Assembly: GCA_002499945.1 (NCBI GenBank)
Contig: DKYP01000164.1
Coordinates: forward strand, 11,175 to 28,980
Reading direction: 5' to 3'
DNA from: Lachnoclostridium sp. UBA7097
GTDB taxonomy: Bacteria > Bacillota > Clostridia > Lachnospirales > Lachnospiraceae
DNA length: 17,806 nucleotides
Part shown: positions 1 through 7,458 of the stretch, piece after piece
Layout of the letters: the number at the start of each line of letters is the position of its first letter
Numbering within the stretch: position 1 is the first letter of the stretch
The notes under the pieces: model-generated
What the model was told of the DNA's origin: nothing
Seen by the model: the letters and a program-made list of their open reading frames with translations, nothing else
Database searches by the model: none
Made by a program: the position numbers and the translations under genes

Positions 1-1
1 A

Positions 2-268
2 ACAGAAGTTACTAAAAGTACAGCCGCAGCAATAACGATAGGAATGTGCGGGCTGTTTGGTTTTGGTATATTTTTTTCAGGACTGGTACAAAAAATTTTC
101 CATACAGATTTTAATATAGCTAAATATTATATTAATACAAATATATCAAACCTGTACCTTGGCATGGACTGGGATGCTATCTGGTTTGTACTTGGGATTG
201 GGACAGGGTTTCTGGTTATTTATAATTTTTTAAATGTGCTATGGTTTTCAAGGAAAGATATTGTGTAA
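2..268 (+). CDS. Partial membrane protein, C-terminal end, probably ABC-2 type transporter permease
   Basis: The reading frame is open from base 2, so the gene begins left of the window and only about 88 C-terminal residues are seen; the first ATG at 44 is internal. The fragment has a hydrophobic helix (GMCGLFGFGIFFSGL), a polar extracytoplasmic-looking loop rich in Asn and Tyr, and a last hydrophobic helix (WFVLGIGTGFLVIYNFL) ending in FSRKDIV. A final transmembrane helix followed by a short basic tail containing KDI is common in ABC-2 permeases of the antibiotic/peptide export type, which is the basis of the call. The partner ATPase would lie outside the window. The topology is visible; the family name is inference, and another multi-pass membrane protein is possible. 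Confidence 0.5.
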   Translation, partial: TEVTKSTAAAITIGMCGLFGFGIFFSGLVQKIFHTDFNIAKYYINTNISNLYLGMDWDAIWFVLGIGTGFLVIYNFLNVLWFSRKDIV

Positions 269-293
269 ATTACATGGATTGCATAGATTTATA

Positions 294-512
294 ATGGGCT
301 GGCAGACTATTGTCCTGAAAAAATTGGGAAATTCAAAACAGGCAATCAGGGAACAAGGGTTGCCATTCCAGCCAACTTTGGAAGTGCCGAATATGGAAAC
401 ACTAAAAGCAATGGCAGAAGCAGAGGTTATGAAAGAACATCCAGAATGTTTTAAAAGTTATAACAGCTTCCAGGAATTGTTAAAAGAGGTGGAAGAAGAA
501 TGTACACAGTAA
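294..512 (+). pseudogene. Remnant of a RelB/DinJ-family antitoxin
   Basis: The C-terminal half reads like a DinJ/RelB antitoxin: KQAIREQGLPFQP, then a VPNMETLKAMAEAE stretch, then HPECFKSYNSFQELLKEVEE. This matches the usual pattern of a conserved GLPF segment, an acidic helix and a short toxin-wrapping tail. The N-terminal ribbon-helix-helix DNA-binding part is not recognisable. Before KQAIREQG, where the family has an LG-x-S-x-x-x-A-I-N type helix, there is only VLKKLGNS, which looks like an internal deletion. The frame can be extended back to an ATG at 234, but that part overlaps the upstream gene and has no antitoxin character; ATG 294 is the more sensible boundary. It overlaps the toxin remnant by 13 bases, the normal arrangement for this type II pair. 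It probably no longer autoregulates. Confidence 0.6.
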
Positions 513-580
513 AAGCAACTAACAGGTTTAAGAAAGATTTAAAAACAATAATAAAAATGTATTTTAGTAATTACATCTGA
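500..580 (+). pseudogene. Truncated YafQ/RelE-type toxin remnant
   Basis: An ATG inside the end of the antitoxin frame opens a 26-codon frame starting MYTVKATNRFKKDLKTIIK. This is the typical opening strand and helix of YafQ-family mRNA interferases (hydrophobic strand, then RFKKDLK). After this the frame ends with MYFSNYI and a TGA. An intact toxin is about 90 residues, so the whole RNase core, including the catalytic His residues, is missing. The position directly after, and overlapping, an antitoxin remnant supports the identity. The short length makes any toxin activity very unlikely. The call rests on about 19 residues plus context. Confidence 0.6.
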
Positions 581-592
581 ATGAATATATTA

Positions 593-1186
593 TTATTTAA
601 CCTTTTTTCTTGCAATAACTCCACCAGTGATATCAATAATTTCAAATCCAAGGCTGGTATACATTGAAACGGGACCGCAACAGTTTTTTATATTAAATTT
701 CCCTTGTGATGGATATCCTTCTACATAGTCATATCCATGTTCTTTGGCATACTGGCAGGCATAATTTAATAAAGCTTTTGCAATTCCGTTTTTACGCATA
801 CCAGGGTCAATAATAAAACATACAATAGAAAGTATTTTGTCATTAACATTTGTATCTTTCCAGCTATCAGGAAAATTTTCCCTGTCCAGCCGGAAATAAT
901 TATCTTTTATATCTGAATTGCAGAATCCGGTAATCTGGTTATTATAAAGTGCCACAAATCCATTTAATATGCCATTTTGTATAAGTTTTTTTGCATAATT
1001 TCTTTTACAGTATTGTTTTTCATTATCTGGCATTAGACTGCGTTCATACTCATGTTTATCTGTCCAGTGGTGCCAGACACAATAACAGCCTTTTTCTGCG
1101 CTTTCATCAGAAAAAGCCCTGTTGTCAAAAAAATCAATATATTCATCTGCGAAGTTTTTGTCAAGTTTTCTTATATTAAATTCCAA
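593..1186 (-). CDS. GNAT-family N-acetyltransferase
   Basis: The protein is about 197 residues, close to the usual GNAT length with a modest N-terminal extension. It would transfer an acetyl group from acetyl-CoA to an amine; the substrate is unknown. The acetyl-CoA pyrophosphate loop is seen as the RKNGIA segment (near residues 131-136) after a hydrophobic strand (SIVCFIIDPGM), followed by helix ALLNYACQYAKEHGYDYVEGYP. The C-terminus has the GNAT ending MYTSLGFEI. An N-terminal CYCVWHHW cluster is a distinctive feature of one GNAT subgroup. A GTG at 1195 would lengthen it by three residues, but that codon lies inside the GAGGTG ribosome binding site (1195-1200). TTG at 1186, eight bases downstream of that site, is the better start. 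It is transcribed alone, away from the MraY-like gene. Confidence 0.85.
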   Translation of the reverse strand: MEFNIRKLDKNFADEYIDFFDNRAFSDESAEKGCYCVWHHWTDKHEYERSLMPDNEKQYCKRNYAKKLIQNGILNGFVALYNNQITGFCNSDIKDNYFRLDRENFPDSWKDTNVNDKILSIVCFIIDPGMRKNGIAKALLNYACQYAKEHGYDYVEGYPSQGKFNIKNCCGPVSMYTSLGFEIIDITGGVIARKKVK

Positions 1187-1230
1187 AATTATCACACCTC
1201 ATTATAAATTTTAATGGAAATTGCAGCATT

Positions 1231-1259
1231 ATTGTAACATAATATTTTATTAGTTGCAA
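1231..1259 (-). promoter_or_regulatory. Sigma-A type promoter for the GNAT gene
   Basis: On the minus strand there is a TTGCAA -35 box (1254-1259), a 17-base spacer and a TACAAT -10 box (1231-1236) preceded by TGT, an extended -10 feature. It lies about 45 bases upstream of the TTG start. It is found by eye and not experimentally supported. Confidence 0.6.
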
Positions 1260-1271
1260 ATTTTTCAAAAC

Positions 1272-1300
1272 TTGTATATTTTCTTATGCTTTGCTATAAT
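1272..1300 (+). promoter_or_regulatory. Sigma-A type promoter for the MraY-like gene
   Basis: The TTGTAT -35 box (1272-1277), 17-base spacer and perfect TATAAT -10 box (1295-1300), with a TGC extended -10, are about 55 bases upstream of the ATG at 1356. The -35 boxes of this promoter and the opposite-facing GNAT promoter are only 12 bases apart, so the two polymerase sites are back to back. Confidence 0.7.
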
Positions 1301-1355
1301 AGAAAAGCGTTGCTTTAATAGATATTAATATGTTTATATTTTCAGGAGGCTAAAG

Positions 1356-2312
1356 ATGTACAATATTTTAAAGGATTTTCTGGACCCGAACCAGATAGCT
1401 GTTGCTGGCATTCTTGTAGCATTTGTGCTTACATTTGCCGGCCTTGCCTTCCCTTTCCCGTTCCTGCCTGTTGACCATGGCAGGGAGTTTGCTGTAAATG
1501 GCGCACTTTCAAAAGGAAAGACAAGGGGTGTAGGATTTACATTTGTAATAGTATTTATAATATCTTCGCTGTTGTTCATGCCTGTAGACAGGGAGTACAT
1601 AATATACTGTATACTTATACTTGCAGTAATGCTTAGCGGATATCTTGATGATGCAGCAAAGACACCGTGGAATGAGTATAAGAAAGGTCTTATTGACCTG
1701 GTTATATCAATAATGGCAATGTGGACATTTATAAATTATAACCCAGATTTGCTGGCAGTCCATATAGGGTCTTTTGTACTTGATATCCCTGTGCCGGTTT
1801 ATTATATACTTGGTATTGTGCTTATCTGGGTATCTATAAATGTAACAAACTGCAATGATGGTGTTGACGGGCTTTGTGCAAGCCTTTGTTGTGTTGTGAT
1901 ATCTTCATTTACGGTAATATATGCAAAGGAACTTGGGAATTATGTGATTACAGGTTTTATATTTGTTTCAGTCCTTCTTGCATACCTTTATTTTAATTCA
2001 ACGCCAAGCAGTATGCTTATGGGCGACGCTGGTTCAAGGGCGCTTGGTTTTTATATAGCTTTAATTGCAATGAAAACGGGGCATCCTTTTAGTTATATAC
2101 TTCTGGCACTTGTTCTTATAGTTGATGGCGGGATTGGGCTTGTAAAAGTAGCTTTAAAGAGGTTTTTAAAAGTTTCAATACTTGTAAATACAAGAACCCC
2201 CCTGCATGACCATGCAAGGAAGAATAAGGGCTGGTCTGATACACAGGTTGTATTCAGGTATATTATATTCCAGATAATATGTGCTTTGATTGCATACATT
2301 ATAAAATTATAA
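1356..2312 (+). CDS. MraY/WecA-family polyprenyl-phosphate glycosyl-1-phosphate transferase
   Basis: This 318-residue multi-pass membrane enzyme should move a phospho-sugar from a UDP-sugar to a polyprenyl phosphate at the inner face of the membrane. The hallmark motifs are in order: DHG and a Lys-rich TRGVGF segment (about 40-63), the Mg-binding DD pair in GYLDDAAKTPW (98-99), the NxxNCNDGVDGL motif (162-173), MGDAGSRALG (222-231), and near the C-terminus TPLHDHARKNKGW (281-293). The last motif corresponds to the MraY HHH loop, with the middle His replaced by Asp (HDH), and the following GWSDTQVVFRY also resembles MraY more than WecA. AGGAGG lies upstream of ATG 1356. No mur, fts or other cell wall genes are beside it, so it may be a paralogue for teichoic acid, capsule or another glycan rather than the essential MraY. 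Confidence 0.85.
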   Translation: MYNILKDFLDPNQIAVAGILVAFVLTFAGLAFPFPFLPVDHGREFAVNGALSKGKTRGVGFTFVIVFIISSLLFMPVDREYIIYCILILAVMLSGYLDDAAKTPWNEYKKGLIDLVISIMAMWTFINYNPDLLAVHIGSFVLDIPVPVYYILGIVLIWVSINVTNCNDGVDGLCASLCCVVISSFTVIYAKELGNYVITGFIFVSVLLAYLYFNSTPSSMLMGDAGSRALGFYIALIAMKTGHPFSYILLALVLIVDGGIGLVKVALKRFLKVSILVNTRTPLHDHARKNKGWSDTQVVFRYIIFQIICALIAYIIKL

Positions 2313-2313
2313 T
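2286..2313 (+). promoter_or_regulatory. Candidate promoter for the downstream ABC importer
   Basis: TTGATT (2286-2291), a 16-base spacer and TATAAT (2308-2313) overlap the last codons of the MraY-like gene, 33 bases before the lipoprotein start. The sequence is AT-rich, so chance similarity is possible. Otherwise the importer would be read from the upstream promoter at 1272-1300. Confidence 0.4.
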
Positions 2314-2345
2314 TTATAAGAATTTATAGAAAGAAGGAAAATTAT

Positions 2346-3404
2346 ATGAAGAAAAAACTTTTAATGGCAATTATAGGAATGGTGGCAATGTTTGGTGTAG
2401 CTGGCTGTGGGAGTGATGCTGGTACAGATTCAGGCTCTGGTGTTTCTTCTGGCAAGGTTTCTGATGCAGGCAAAACTTATAAGGTAGGGATTGTACAGTA
2501 TGTTGATGATGCATCATTAAACCAGATACAGAAAGCAATTTGTAAAGAACTTGATACAAAAGGAAAAGAACTTGGGGTAAATTTTGATTATTCAGATTAT
2601 ACATTTAACGGGCAGGCTGACCAGACTACATTAAACCAGATTTTTGCAGAGCTTGTAGCAGATAAAGTGGATATTATTATCCCTATTGCTACACCTGCTG
2701 CACTTCTTGCACAGTCTGCAACGGAGGATAACCAGATACCGGTTGTATTTTCGGCAGTTTCTGACCCTGTGTCCGCAGGGCTTGTGGCAAGTCTTGATGC
2801 TCCTGGTTCTAATGTTACAGGGACAAGTGATGCACTTGATACAAATGCAGTTATGGAACTTATGCTTGCTGCAAATCCTGATGTAAAGACTCTTGGGATT
2901 CTTTATAATAACAGTGAGGATTCTTCTAAGAACCCTGTAGAAGAAGCGAAAAAGTTTGCCGGGGAAAAGGGGATAGAGGTAGTTGAAAAGACGGGTACAA
3001 ATAATGATGAAATAAGCCTTGCAGCAGAAGCGCTTATTGCTTCAAAGGCAGATGCGGTATTTACACCTACGGATAATACTGTAATGACAGCAGAACTTGC
3101 AATATATGAAAAGTTTATTGATGCTAAAATTCCTCATTATGGCGGGGCGGATTCTTTTGCACTTAACGGGGCTTTCTGTGGTTATGGCGTGAATTATGAA
3201 GAACTTGGTACAGAAACAGCGGATATGGCATCAGATATACTTGTAAATGGCGCAGAGCCAGCCAAAACTCCTGTAAAGATTCTTGATAATGGTATTGCAA
3301 CTGTTAATACAGAAACAGCAGAAGCTATAGGCATTGATTACAGTGCATTTGAAGGAATGTGTGAAAAGCTGGTTGAAACTAAGACAGCCGAGGAGTTTGA
3401 ATAG
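2346..3404 (+). CDS. ABC importer substrate-binding lipoprotein, TrpX-like (ABC_sub_bind family)
   Basis: The 352-residue protein begins with a lipoprotein signal peptide: MKKK, a hydrophobic core and the lipobox VAGC with the acylated Cys at 21. A Ser/Gly/Asp-rich linker follows, as in many Gram-positive binding lipoproteins. The mature part has the periplasmic-binding-protein type I pattern of the ABC_sub_bind family: YKVGIVQYVDDASLNQI, DIIIPIATPAALLAQ, PVVFSAVSDPVSAGLV, GSNVTGTSDALD, KTLGILYNNSEDSS, and a late DAVFTPTDNTV. Members are called TrpX in streptococci where a tryptophan link was made, but most have unproven ligands; aromatic amino acids are a guess. It is the first gene of a three-gene unit, and the permease begins 10 bases after its stop codon. 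Confidence 0.9.
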   Translation: MKKKLLMAIIGMVAMFGVAGCGSDAGTDSGSGVSSGKVSDAGKTYKVGIVQYVDDASLNQIQKAICKELDTKGKELGVNFDYSDYTFNGQADQTTLNQIFAELVADKVDIIIPIATPAALLAQSATEDNQIPVVFSAVSDPVSAGLVASLDAPGSNVTGTSDALDTNAVMELMLAANPDVKTLGILYNNSEDSSKNPVEEAKKFAGEKGIEVVEKTGTNNDEISLAAEALIASKADAVFTPTDNTVMTAELAIYEKFIDAKIPHYGGADSFALNGAFCGYGVNYEELGTETADMASDILVNGAEPAKTPVKILDNGIATVNTETAEAIGIDYSAFEGMCEKLVETKTAEEFE

Positions 3405-3414
3405 GGGGATTTTT

Positions 3415-4362
3415 ATGTCTCAGATATTTACGGTTTCTATACTGCAAAGTGCCCTTGAACTTGGATTTATATATTCGCTTGTAGTGCTTGCACTTTTTAT
3501 ATCTTTTAAAATATTAAATATTGCAGATTTGTCTACTGATGGCTGTTTTACACTTGGCTGTGCAGTTGCAGCATCAGTTACTATAAGCGGACACCCTGTG
3601 CTTGCACTTTTTGCTGCAATGGGCGCAGGGGTGCTTTCAGGTTTTATAACAGCATTTTTGCAGACAAGGCTTGGTGTGGAGTCTATCCTTGCAGGGATTA
3701 TAGTTAATACAGGTCTTTATACGGTTAATATAGCGGCAATGGGATTTTCTGCCAACCTGAATTTATTCCAGTGTGACAGCATATTTACAATGGCAAGGGA
3801 TTTTATTGGGGAAAGCAGCCTTGTTACGGGCGGATGGTATAAGCTTTTGCTTTTAATTGTACTTATACTTGTGGCAGCAGTGCTTGTTACATTGTTTCTT
3901 GGTACACGCCTGGGGCTTTCAATACGTGCCACAGGTGATAATGCTGCCATGGTAAAGGCATCAAGTATAAACCCTAAGTTTACAATAACTGTTGGTTTAT
4001 GTATTTCTGGTTCGCTTACTGCACTTTCAGGCGGCATACTTGCCCAGTACCAGAAGTCATGTGATATAAACCTTGGTACGGGCATGGTTACAATAGCCCT
4101 TGCAAGCCTTATAATTGGCGAAACACTTATTGGTACAGGGCCAGTTGCAAAGCGGGTTGCAGGTGTAATATTTGGAAGCTGCCTGTACCGTTTTATAGTT
4201 GCGGTTGCAATAAGGTTAAATGTACCTGCTGAATGCCTTAAGCTTGTATCAGCATTAATTGTGGCTGTAGCCATTGCATTTCCTTATATAAAAGAAAATG
4301 CAAGGTTTACAAAACGCAAATATACGGAGATGGCAAGGCGTAAAAAGGGAGGTGCGGCTTAA
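3415..4362 (+). CDS. ABC importer permease, TrpY-like (BPD_transp_2 family)
   Basis: The protein has 315 residues and is almost entirely hydrophobic helices with short loops, as in permeases of the branched-chain amino acid/ribose class. The early motif NIADLSTDGCFTLG and the later loop FLGTRLGLSIRATGDNAAMVKASSI, containing the coupling-helix-like GDN and the SI..K element, are typical. The frame can be read back to an ATG at 3334 inside the lipoprotein gene, but ATG 3415 has an AGGGGGA ribosome site just upstream and gives a proper N-terminus (MSQIFTVSILQSALELGFIYS). Its stop is followed after one base by the TTG start of the ATPase, so the two are probably translationally coupled. Together with its neighbours it forms one importer in the cytoplasmic membrane. 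Confidence 0.9.
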   Translation: MSQIFTVSILQSALELGFIYSLVVLALFISFKILNIADLSTDGCFTLGCAVAASVTISGHPVLALFAAMGAGVLSGFITAFLQTRLGVESILAGIIVNTGLYTVNIAAMGFSANLNLFQCDSIFTMARDFIGESSLVTGGWYKLLLLIVLILVAAVLVTLFLGTRLGLSIRATGDNAAMVKASSINPKFTITVGLCISGSLTALSGGILAQYQKSCDINLGTGMVTIALASLIIGETLIGTGPVAKRVAGVIFGSCLYRFIVAVAIRLNVPAECLKLVSALIVAVAIAFPYIKENARFTKRKYTEMARRKKGGAA

Positions 4363-4363
4363 T

Positions 4364-5167
4364 TTGCTTGAATTAAAAAATATTTATAAGACATTTAATG
4401 CGGGCACGGTTAATGAAAAAAGGGTGTTAAAGGGTCTTAGCCTTTCACTTGCAGATGGTGATTTTGCCACTATTGTAGGAAGCAACGGTGCTGGCAAGTC
4501 TACTATGTTTAATGCAGTTACTGGTGTATTTTATGTGGATTCAGGTGAAATAATACTTGATGGCGAGGATATCACATTTAAAAAAGAGTATTTCAGAAGT
4601 AAAGAAATAGGGCATCTTTTCCAGGACCCTATGCTGGGAACCGCACCACATATGACCATTGAGGAAAATATGGCACTTGCATATTTAAGGGCATCAAAAG
4701 GCAGGCATGGTTATTTTTCAAGGGTCAGCAAGAAAGACAAGGCAATGTTTAAAGAACATTTAAGGATGCTTGATATGGGGCTTGAGGACAGGATGAAGCA
4801 GCCGGCGGGGCTTTTATCAGGCGGGCAGCGGCAGGCGCTCACCCTTATTATGGCAACTATGGTTACGCCAAAGCTTTTGCTTTTAGATGAACATACAGCT
4901 GCACTTGACCCGGCTACCGCAGAGAAAGTGCTGGGGCTTACAAAAAATATTGTTGCAGAGCGCAAAATTACATGCCTTATGGTAACACACAATATGCACC
5001 AGGCATTAACACTTGGCAACCGTACACTTATGATGGATGCTGGAAATATAGTTTTTGATGTATCAGGTGAAGAGCGTAGCAGGCTTTCAGTTGAAGATTT
5101 GCTTAATAAGTTTAAAGATAATGCAGGCAAAAACCTGGATAATGACCGGATATTGTTATCAGATTAA
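4364..5167 (+). CDS. ABC importer ATP-binding protein, TrpZ-like
   Basis: This 267-residue ATPase powers the lipoprotein/permease pair just upstream. It shows Walker A GSNGAGKST (39-47), a Q-loop FQDP (Q87), the signature LSGGQ (151-155), Walker B LLLLDE (171-176) and the switch His in VTHN (H209). After the Walker B Glu the sequence is HTAALDP where most ABC ATPases have PTAALDP; His here recurs in this transporter group as I recall it and is not a sign of damage. The frame extends upstream to an ATG at 4298 inside the permease gene. The strong GGAGGTG site at 4348-4354, nine bases before TTG 4364, and the canonical start MLELKNIYKTF make the TTG the likely start. Confidence 0.9.
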   Translation: MLELKNIYKTFNAGTVNEKRVLKGLSLSLADGDFATIVGSNGAGKSTMFNAVTGVFYVDSGEIILDGEDITFKKEYFRSKEIGHLFQDPMLGTAPHMTIEENMALAYLRASKGRHGYFSRVSKKDKAMFKEHLRMLDMGLEDRMKQPAGLLSGGQRQALTLIMATMVTPKLLLLDEHTAALDPATAEKVLGLTKNIVAERKITCLMVTHNMHQALTLGNRTLMMDAGNIVFDVSGEERSRLSVEDLLNKFKDNAGKNLDNDRILLSD

Positions 5168-5178
5168 TGGCTATAACG

Positions 5179-5207
5179 TTGATTTTTGGGATTTAATATA
5201 GTAAAAT
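5179..5207 (+). promoter_or_regulatory. Sigma-A type promoter for the REC-GGDEF-EAL-REC gene
   Basis: TTGATT (5179-5184), a 17-base spacer and TAAAAT (5202-5207) lie in the 91-base gap after the importer ATPase. The start codon is about 50 bases further on, with a GGAGGTGGG ribosome binding site. No obvious hairpin terminator is seen for the importer operon in this gap. Confidence 0.5.
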
Positions 5208-5258
5208 AGCAGTATTAAGAACTTTTTTGTTACAAGAACTATCCGTGGAGGTGGGATA

Positions 5259-7373
5259 ATGGCAAGTACAAGGACAGTCCTTATAGTTGATGATAGTAGC
5301 AGTGACAGGGGGAATATCGCTGGTTTTTTGGAAGATTATTATGATATTATAGATACAGGAAATACCAGCGAAGCATACGAAATACTAAATTCAAATCCTG
5401 GAAAGATTGTGGCTGTTATTCTGGATATCACTTCAGATGGGACATATGGGGAAGAGATGCTCCGTTTTATGAAGAAAAAGGAAAATCTTTCAAAGATACC
5501 TGTTATAATGACTGCTGATACAGAAAGTGAAGAAACGGAGATTAACGCACTATCAGCTGGTGCAAGTGATTTTCTTTATAAGCCATATAGCCCGGTAATA
5601 GTGAAGAAGCGGCTTGATAATATTATAAAACTGAATGAAAATGCCTCTATGGCAAATGATTTACAGAAAGACCATCTTACAGGGGTGTATTCAGAAGAAG
5701 TTTTCTGCCAGAAAGCAATAGGGATTCTGGAGGAAAATCCTTCCACGGATTATGCCATTGTATATTCTGATATAGAGAATTTCGGGCTTATTAAAGACTT
5801 ATTTGGTGAAAATGCAGGCAATAATATTCTTGTGTATATGGCAAGGGTTTTTAAGCATTTTATTAGCAAAAATGAACTTTGCGGGCGTCTGGAAGCAGAA
5901 CATTTTGTGCTTTTCTTAAAGTATGATAAAGAAACACTGGATGAAAACCTTGAATCAGTTGTAAAGATTATTAATGATTTTCCAGTAAACATGAATATAA
6001 TGCTCAGGTTTGGTGTTTATAAAATAGAAGACAGGGCTATGCCGATACAGGCTATGTTTGGGCGTGCAATCCTTACAGTTGAAACTATAAAGGGCAGGTA
6101 TGGCCAGTATGTTGCATATTATGACCAGGAAATATGGGAAAAGCAGATGCATGAGCAGGAAATAATTAACTGTATGGAGGATGCACTCAGGGAAAAGCAG
6201 TTTATTGTATATTTCCAGCCTAAATATGACCTTGGTTCAGAAAGGGTTGCAGGTGCAGAAGCCCTTGTACGCTGGCAGCACCCGTCAAAAGGGTTTATGA
6301 ACCCGGCGGAATTTATCCCTCTTTTTGAGAAAAATGGTTTTATAACAGAACTTGATAAATATGTATGGGATACAACATGTGGCTATATAGAAACATGGAT
6401 TAAAAACGGGTATCCGGTTGTACCAATATCTGTAAATGTATCAAGGACAGATATTTATAATCCGGATTTTATAGAGATAATGCTTGGAATTATACATAAG
6501 CATAACCTTGAACCAGAAAATATACATCTGGAGATTACAGAAACAGCTTATACTGATAACCCGGAACAGATTATAGAAGTTGTTAAACAGCTTAAACTTA
6601 TTGGATTTGTAATAGAAATGGATGATTTTGGTTCGGGATATTCTTCATTAAATATGCTTAATGAACTGCCTATTGATATCCTTAAACTGGATATGGGATT
6701 TGTGCAGGGTGACATGGGTACAAACAGCAATAATATTTTAAGCTTTATAATAGGGCTTGCAAAATGGATGGATTATGCAGTTGTTGCAGAAGGAATAGAA
6801 ACAGAAGAACAGATACAGATACTTAGGAATATGGACTGTAATTTTGTACAAGGTTATTATTATGCAAAACCTATGCCGCCGGATGAATTTGAAGCTTATA
6901 TGTTAAGGCACAATATACTTGACAGGATTGATGAAATTTCTGCCCCTGGAATGAGTGAACTTAAATTTAAGAAGTCACAGGGAGTTATGCTTATAGTTGA
7001 TGACCTGGCGCTTAACCGCAAAATATTAAGTACATCTTTTTCTTCTTATTTCAAAATTGTGGAAAAAGAAAATGGTGCCCAGGCATTTGAATATATAAAA
7101 GAAAATTATAAGGATATTGATGTTATAATGCTTGACCTTGTAATGCCTGTTATGGATGGTTTTACCCTTATGAGGCATATTGGAAGTGATAAAAAGTATA
7201 AAAATATACCAGTAATTGTTACATCACAGGGCGGTGAAAAAAGTGTTGAGAAATCGTTTGAACTTGGTGCCACAGATTTTGTTGAAAAGCCATATAATTT
7301 AAGGATTATACTGCACAGGGTGCAGAATGCAGTTATGGCATCAAGAAGGAAAGAAAAGGATGTTGAAATTTGA
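5259..7373 (+). CDS. REC-GGDEF(degenerate)-EAL-REC protein, predicted c-di-GMP phosphodiesterase
   Basis: The 704-residue cytoplasmic protein has four domains. REC1 (about 5-125) has acidic pocket D11/D12, phospho-acceptor D56, T85 and K98. The GGDEF-type domain (about 137-290) keeps the fold, for example DHLTGVYS and YSDIENFGLIKDLFGENAGN, but the active-site motif is EAEHF (212-216), so it cannot be a normal cyclase. The EAL domain (about 302-548) has every expected catalytic or metal residue: E334 in EALVRW, N393, E425, D455/D456, K476, E511 and Q531; it should hydrolyse c-di-GMP to pGpG. REC2 (about 574-695) has D581/D582, D626, T655 and K677. No histidine kinase is near, so input may come from an orphan kinase. 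The dead GGDEF may bind GTP as a sensor, as in some related EAL proteins. Confidence 0.93.
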   Translation: MASTRTVLIVDDSSSDRGNIAGFLEDYYDIIDTGNTSEAYEILNSNPGKIVAVILDITSDGTYGEEMLRFMKKKENLSKIPVIMTADTESEETEINALSAGASDFLYKPYSPVIVKKRLDNIIKLNENASMANDLQKDHLTGVYSEEVFCQKAIGILEENPSTDYAIVYSDIENFGLIKDLFGENAGNNILVYMARVFKHFISKNELCGRLEAEHFVLFLKYDKETLDENLESVVKIINDFPVNMNIMLRFGVYKIEDRAMPIQAMFGRAILTVETIKGRYGQYVAYYDQEIWEKQMHEQEIINCMEDALREKQFIVYFQPKYDLGSERVAGAEALVRWQHPSKGFMNPAEFIPLFEKNGFITELDKYVWDTTCGYIETWIKNGYPVVPISVNVSRTDIYNPDFIEIMLGIIHKHNLEPENIHLEITETAYTDNPEQIIEVVKQLKLIGFVIEMDDFGSGYSSLNMLNELPIDILKLDMGFVQGDMGTNSNNILSFIIGLAKWMDYAVVAEGIETEEQIQILRNMDCNFVQGYYYAKPMPPDEFEAYMLRHNILDRIDEISAPGMSELKFKKSQGVMLIVDDLALNRKILSTSFSSYFKIVEKENGAQAFEYIKENYKDIDVIMLDLVMPVMDGFTLMRHIGSDKKYKNIPVIVTSQGGEKSVEKSFELGATDFVEKPYNLRIILHRVQNAVMASRRKEKDVEI

Positions 7374-7390
7374 TAAATTAGGGATATAAT
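7363..7390 (+). promoter_or_regulatory. Promoter for the small PepSY-like protein
   Basis: TTGAAA (7363-7368), which overlaps the end of the phosphodiesterase gene, a 16-base spacer and a perfect TATAAT (7385-7390) give a good sigma-A site about 70 bases before the next start codon. Confidence 0.6.
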
Positions 7391-7458
7391 ATTATTGGTC
7401 CAGGTTGTATTAATTTTAAACAGCTTTCATTAATGCAAAGTGGAATGGAGGTTAAATT

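Noticed and set aside
3717..4274. A long minus-strand open frame of 185 codons inside the permease gene.
   Set aside because: It is opposite a clear, motif-bearing permease and has no ribosome site or recognisable domain. It is a shadow of codon usage.
5168..5258. Possible c-di-GMP riboswitch before the phosphodiesterase gene.
   Set aside because: The space after the promoter is about 50 bases and shows no GEMM-like conserved core, so it is too short for the aptamer.
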